Shown: piece by piece, positions 61,710-64,000 of the stretch
How positions within the stretch are numbered: the stretch's first letter is position 1
Layout of the letters: each line of letters begins with the position of its first letter
DNA from: Bryobacterales bacterium
GTDB lineage: Bacteria; Acidobacteriota; Terriglobia; Bryobacterales; UBA6623
Assembly (NCBI GenBank): GCA_022826925.1
Contig: JAJDTX010000083.1
Location: forward strand, 1-64,000
Reading direction: 5' to 3'
Length of the DNA stretch: 64,000 nt
Position numbers and translations under genes: made by a program
Notes under the pieces: model-generated
What the model was told of the DNA's origin: nothing
Seen by the model: the letters and a program-made list of their open reading frames with translations, nothing else
Database searches by the model: none

Positions 61710-62087
61710 CTAATGGCTTGCCATCGAGACTAGATCTTCGATACTACGAAGCTTCTTGTTGCCCGCGAGGTACGCGATGCCTCGATGCAGATGCAATCGA
61801 AACTGCTGGGCCAAGGTGGCGTCGTCGGTACCCAACCCATCGAGCAGGCAGCGTTCCTTCAGCATCGCAAGGTATAGGTCAGCGTATCGCCCACCGAAGA
61901 CCCGCCAGGTCATCTCTACATTGCTATCGGTATGAGTAGCAACACTTGGGGGTGCGCCGAGTTCTGCTAGCGACACGCAGAGCGCCCACCGACACAGCAC
62001 GTTCCAGTTCTTGATTCCCGTCTTGCGCTTTAGCTGGATTAGGTGCTCCTTGGCTTGCTGTGAGACTCTAATGTGTTCGATCGACAT
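61710..62087 (-). CDS. dndE: DNA sulfur modification protein DndE
   Basis: The 125-residue protein matches DndE: EHIRVSQQAKEHLIQLKRKT, NWNVLCRWALCVSLAE, WRVFGGRYADLYLAMLKERC and LHRGIAYLAGN. DndE is a small part of the phosphorothioation machinery, which replaces a non-bridging oxygen of the DNA backbone by sulfur; it is reported to bind nicked DNA. The start overlaps the dndD stop (TAATG at 62085-62089), so translation is coupled. The length is typical. Confidence 0.93.
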   Translation of the reverse strand: MSIEHIRVSQQAKEHLIQLKRKTGIKNWNVLCRWALCVSLAELGAPPSVATHTDSNVEMTWRVFGGRYADLYLAMLKERCLLDGLGTDDATLAQQFRLHLHRGIAYLAGNKKLRSIEDLVSMASH

Positions 62088-64000
62088 TAGGGCATCTCCT
62101 TCGAGTCAAAGTAGCCGGGCACTACCCGAGTGCGCTCAGCATTGTCGTCATAGGCCAGAGTATAGGTGCGGCCGATCCAAGGTTGCAGTCGATCCAAATA
62201 TTCCCCCGTGAGCTCTTCATCTGTAGAAAGAAGGAGCATCTGATGACTGGCGAATGGGAAGTACCGTTCAACAAGATTCATCCGGTGGGCAGTGTCTAGG
62301 CGACCGAGAGGAGTATCAATCGCAGTCGGGAGGGGGCGTCCTGAGGCTTTCGCCAAGCCCCACAGCAGGGATACCGCGAGAAGCTGCCGTTCCCCGGCAG
62401 AAAGCCGATCTGCATCCAAGACCTTGCCATCGCGCCCGGTAATCGTGATCGCAAAGGAAGCCGGATCAATTGACAGGCTTGCGATCAGAGATTCCTTTCG
62501 CAGCAACTGTTGGTAGCTCTCTAGGACGAGCCGCTCGATGCGACGGACGTGTCGGGCAATTACGGCTAGGCGAAATTCCCCGAGGGTCGTCCGGACCCGA
62601 TCAATATGACGCAGAATGCGCTCCTGGTCATCAGCATTACCCTGGTCGGCTACTTCGTCTCGAACGAGTCGCGTTAGCGACTGCTCCTTGCGTTCTATTT
62701 CTCGTCCCAGTCGGCATATCTCTTCACCGATTCCTGCATACTGCACTTCAAGAGCTGCTATTTCCGTCTTTGTCGTCTGTCGCTCTGCAACTACCTCCGA
62801 GATTACATCCGAGGTGGGAACGCTGTCGTGCTCGATCCGGGCATTCGCCACCCTCTGGCGAGCCTTTCCTTGCGCCGCCAGATGCTGTGTCGATGCAGCC
62901 AGCAGCTGTTCGAAGCCGTTCTCTAGCAATCCACAGAGGTCGTTCCGTACGTTGGGGAGCAAGTTCAGGGCAGTCTCCTGTTGACCCAGGCTACGTCTGC
63001 GGCCCCGGTCTGCTTCGAAGTATTCCGCAAGTGAGCTGACGGCGTCCTTCTCGACGGATTCGGATCTAAGGTGTTCGAGCACCTCCTGGTCTCTGTGCCT
63101 TAGAACCTCGAAGAGTTCCCGAGCGCGGCGAGCGTCCTCCTCCTGTTGATCACGGGATGCGGCTGACTCAAGCAAGTCTCGCACTAGGAGCATCGGTAGT
63201 GGACCTGCCGCGAACTCGCGCAGTGCTTCAGCACCCTCTTCGACAACCCTCTCTGCTGCCTGCAGCTCGTGTTCGATCTCCGTCCTTCTTTCGTATAGGA
63301 ATCCCCCCAGCTTCTTATAACTGACTTCGATCATCGCCAAGGTCTTGCGCTTGCGATCAATCTTGTGGGCCAGTAGTGCCGCACGCTGCTGTGTTAGCTC
63401 GTCTACACGGCTCCGCAAGTCGCGAAGGCCACGTTCAACCGTAGCTATCGCCGCCCGGACTGCATCGTCCCTCGTTTCGGTACGCTTTTGACGCTCATAG
63501 ACTCGGAGATCCTTTTCGAGCTGGTCGACTAGGTCAATACCCAGCAGGCCATGAATACCAGCACCGATCAACGAGCGGGATTCGTCACCCGAGGCGTATC
63601 TCTCGATCTGCTCACCATCGAACAGAAACAAATGCGCAATGTTCAAGGGCAGGAACTCATCCACTTGGCTGGCCCAGTTCTGTGCCAAAACGTCCTCACG
63701 TCGGCCATTCTTCAGGACCACGAACGATTCCTTGCAGTTACCATTACCGCGACGCCATGATCGCGACAGCCGGTATTTGTCCTCGTTGCCCTCGACCATG
63801 TACCGAAATCTGATTTCTATCGATGCTTCTTGGTTCGCGGCACCACGATAGATGCTGCTCGAAAGATAGTCTCGGTACGCTGTCGAGCCTCGACTTGAGG
63901 TCTTGGCGTGAGGGCCGAAGAAGCACAACTGTAAGGCATCGAGGAAGGTGGTCTTGCCCCCTCCGTTCATGCCCCCTAGCAGGATGATGGGTTTATCCCG
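62087..64000 (-). CDS. dndD: DNA sulfur modification protein DndD (ATPase), 5' end beyond the window
   Basis: This SMC/Rad50-like ATPase of DNA phosphorothioation is visible from its Walker A motif (GGMNGGGKTTFLDALQLCFF) to the stop, 637 residues. The reading frame is open to the right edge (RDKPIILLGG), so about 30 N-terminal residues lie outside. FLFDGEQIERYASGDE follows, then long heptad-rich coiled coils with a central hinge region, the ABC signature LSAGERQLLAVSLLWG and Walker B with PTAIDTPLGRLDT. DndD is thought to use ATP to nick or reshape DNA during sulfur insertion. dndB and dndC should lie further right. No restriction partner (dndFGH type) is in the window. Confidence 0.95.
   Translation of the reverse strand, partial: RDKPIILLGGMNGGGKTTFLDALQLCFFGPHAKTSSRGSTAYRDYLSSSIYRGAANQEASIEIRFRYMVEGNEDKYRLSRSWRRGNGNCKESFVVLKNGRREDVLAQNWASQVDEFLPLNIAHLFLFDGEQIERYASGDESRSLIGAGIHGLLGIDLVDQLEKDLRVYERQKRTETRDDAVRAAIATVERGLRDLRSRVDELTQQRAALLAHKIDRKRKTLAMIEVSYKKLGGFLYERRTEIEHELQAAERVVEEGAEALREFAAGPLPMLLVRDLLESAASRDQQEEDARRARELFEVLRHRDQEVLEHLRSESVEKDAVSSLAEYFEADRGRRRSLGQQETALNLLPNVRNDLCGLLENGFEQLLAASTQHLAAQGKARQRVANARIEHDSVPTSDVISEVVAERQTTKTEIAALEVQYAGIGEEICRLGREIERKEQSLTRLVRDEVADQGNADDQERILRHIDRVRTTLGEFRLAVIARHVRRIERLVLESYQQLLRKESLIASLSIDPASFAITITGRDGKVLDADRLSAGERQLLAVSLLWGLAKASGRPLPTAIDTPLGRLDTAHRMNLVERYFPFASHQMLLLSTDEELTGEYLDRLQPWIGRTYTLAYDDNAERTRVVPGYFDSKEMP

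Noticed and set aside
1-64000. CRISPR arrays, rRNA genes, prophage or integrase genes.
   Set aside because: No regular spaced repeats, no rRNA-like stretch and no phage or integrase motif were seen; the only mobile-element trace is the IS1595-type remnant.

Overview
The window looks like chromosome of an environmental, G+C-rich heterotroph, most likely an Acidobacteriota member of the Bryobacterales/Solibacter type. This rests on gene content, not on any marker RNA, because no rRNA or tRNA is visible. The content includes Oar-like TonB-dependent receptors, paired DUF1553 (Planctomycete-cytochrome-C type) and DUF1501 genes, CRTAC1/FG-GAP/UnbV proteins joined to TPR and thioredoxin domains, many secreted sulfatases and quinoproteins, and DUF6152 and DUF6644 proteins. 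Most genes encode exported proteins or lipoproteins, so the strain appears specialised in extracytoplasmic breakdown of sulfated or glycosylated material.

Layout. 0.1-8 kb: LVIVD propeller, sulfatase, EF-hand quinoprotein-like propeller, an IS1595-type transposase remnant, a DUF3604 lipoprotein and a second sulfatase. 8.1-12.7 kb: central metabolism, namely glycerate 2-kinase, D-2-hydroxyacid dehydrogenase, tartronate-semialdehyde-reductase-like enzyme and purB. 13-25.4 kb: an outer-membrane receptor followed by two tandem DUF1553-DUF1501 pairs. 25.4-37.3 kb: four exported ADP-ribosylglycohydrolase-fold proteins, three of them in a minus-strand run with a GRP-family sugar transporter and a broken ribokinase-like gene. 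TPR and CRTAC1 genes and a decayed HEPN/MNT toxin-antitoxin pair lie between these and the fourth copy. 37.6-41.6 kb: one large CRTAC1-thioredoxin-TPR gene cut in two by a single in-frame TGA. 41.8-44.5 kb: a second receptor.

44.7-52.1 kb holds two copies of a three-gene unit, here called A-B-DUF6152, on both sides of a PQQ-dependent dehydrogenase carrying a cytochrome c domain. 52.4-58.4 kb: YjbQ, an SGNH esterase, another quinoprotein-like propeller, two DUF6644 membrane proteins and a cytochrome c lipoprotein. 58.4-59.8 kb: methylmalonate-semialdehyde dehydrogenase. 60-64 kb: the 3' part of a DNA phosphorothioation (Dnd) operon, with visibly lower G+C than the rest: a Dnd-associated putative methyltransferase, dndE and a dndD that runs off the right edge.

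How the parts may work together (inference). Receptors import or bind large ligands, sulfatases, esterases and hydrolases trim them in the periplasm, and quinoprotein/cytochrome genes take up electrons. The secreted ADP-ribosylglycohydrolases next to a sugar permease and a ribokinase relic suggest scavenging of a sugar from an N- or O-glycoside outside the cytoplasm. The A-B-DUF6152 unit around the PQQ dehydrogenase and the ADP-ribosylglycohydrolase/permease cluster are the best candidates for uncharacterised systems. At least six genes have a -10-like hexamer ending 6-8 nt before the start codon, which suggests leaderless or nearly leaderless mRNAs.
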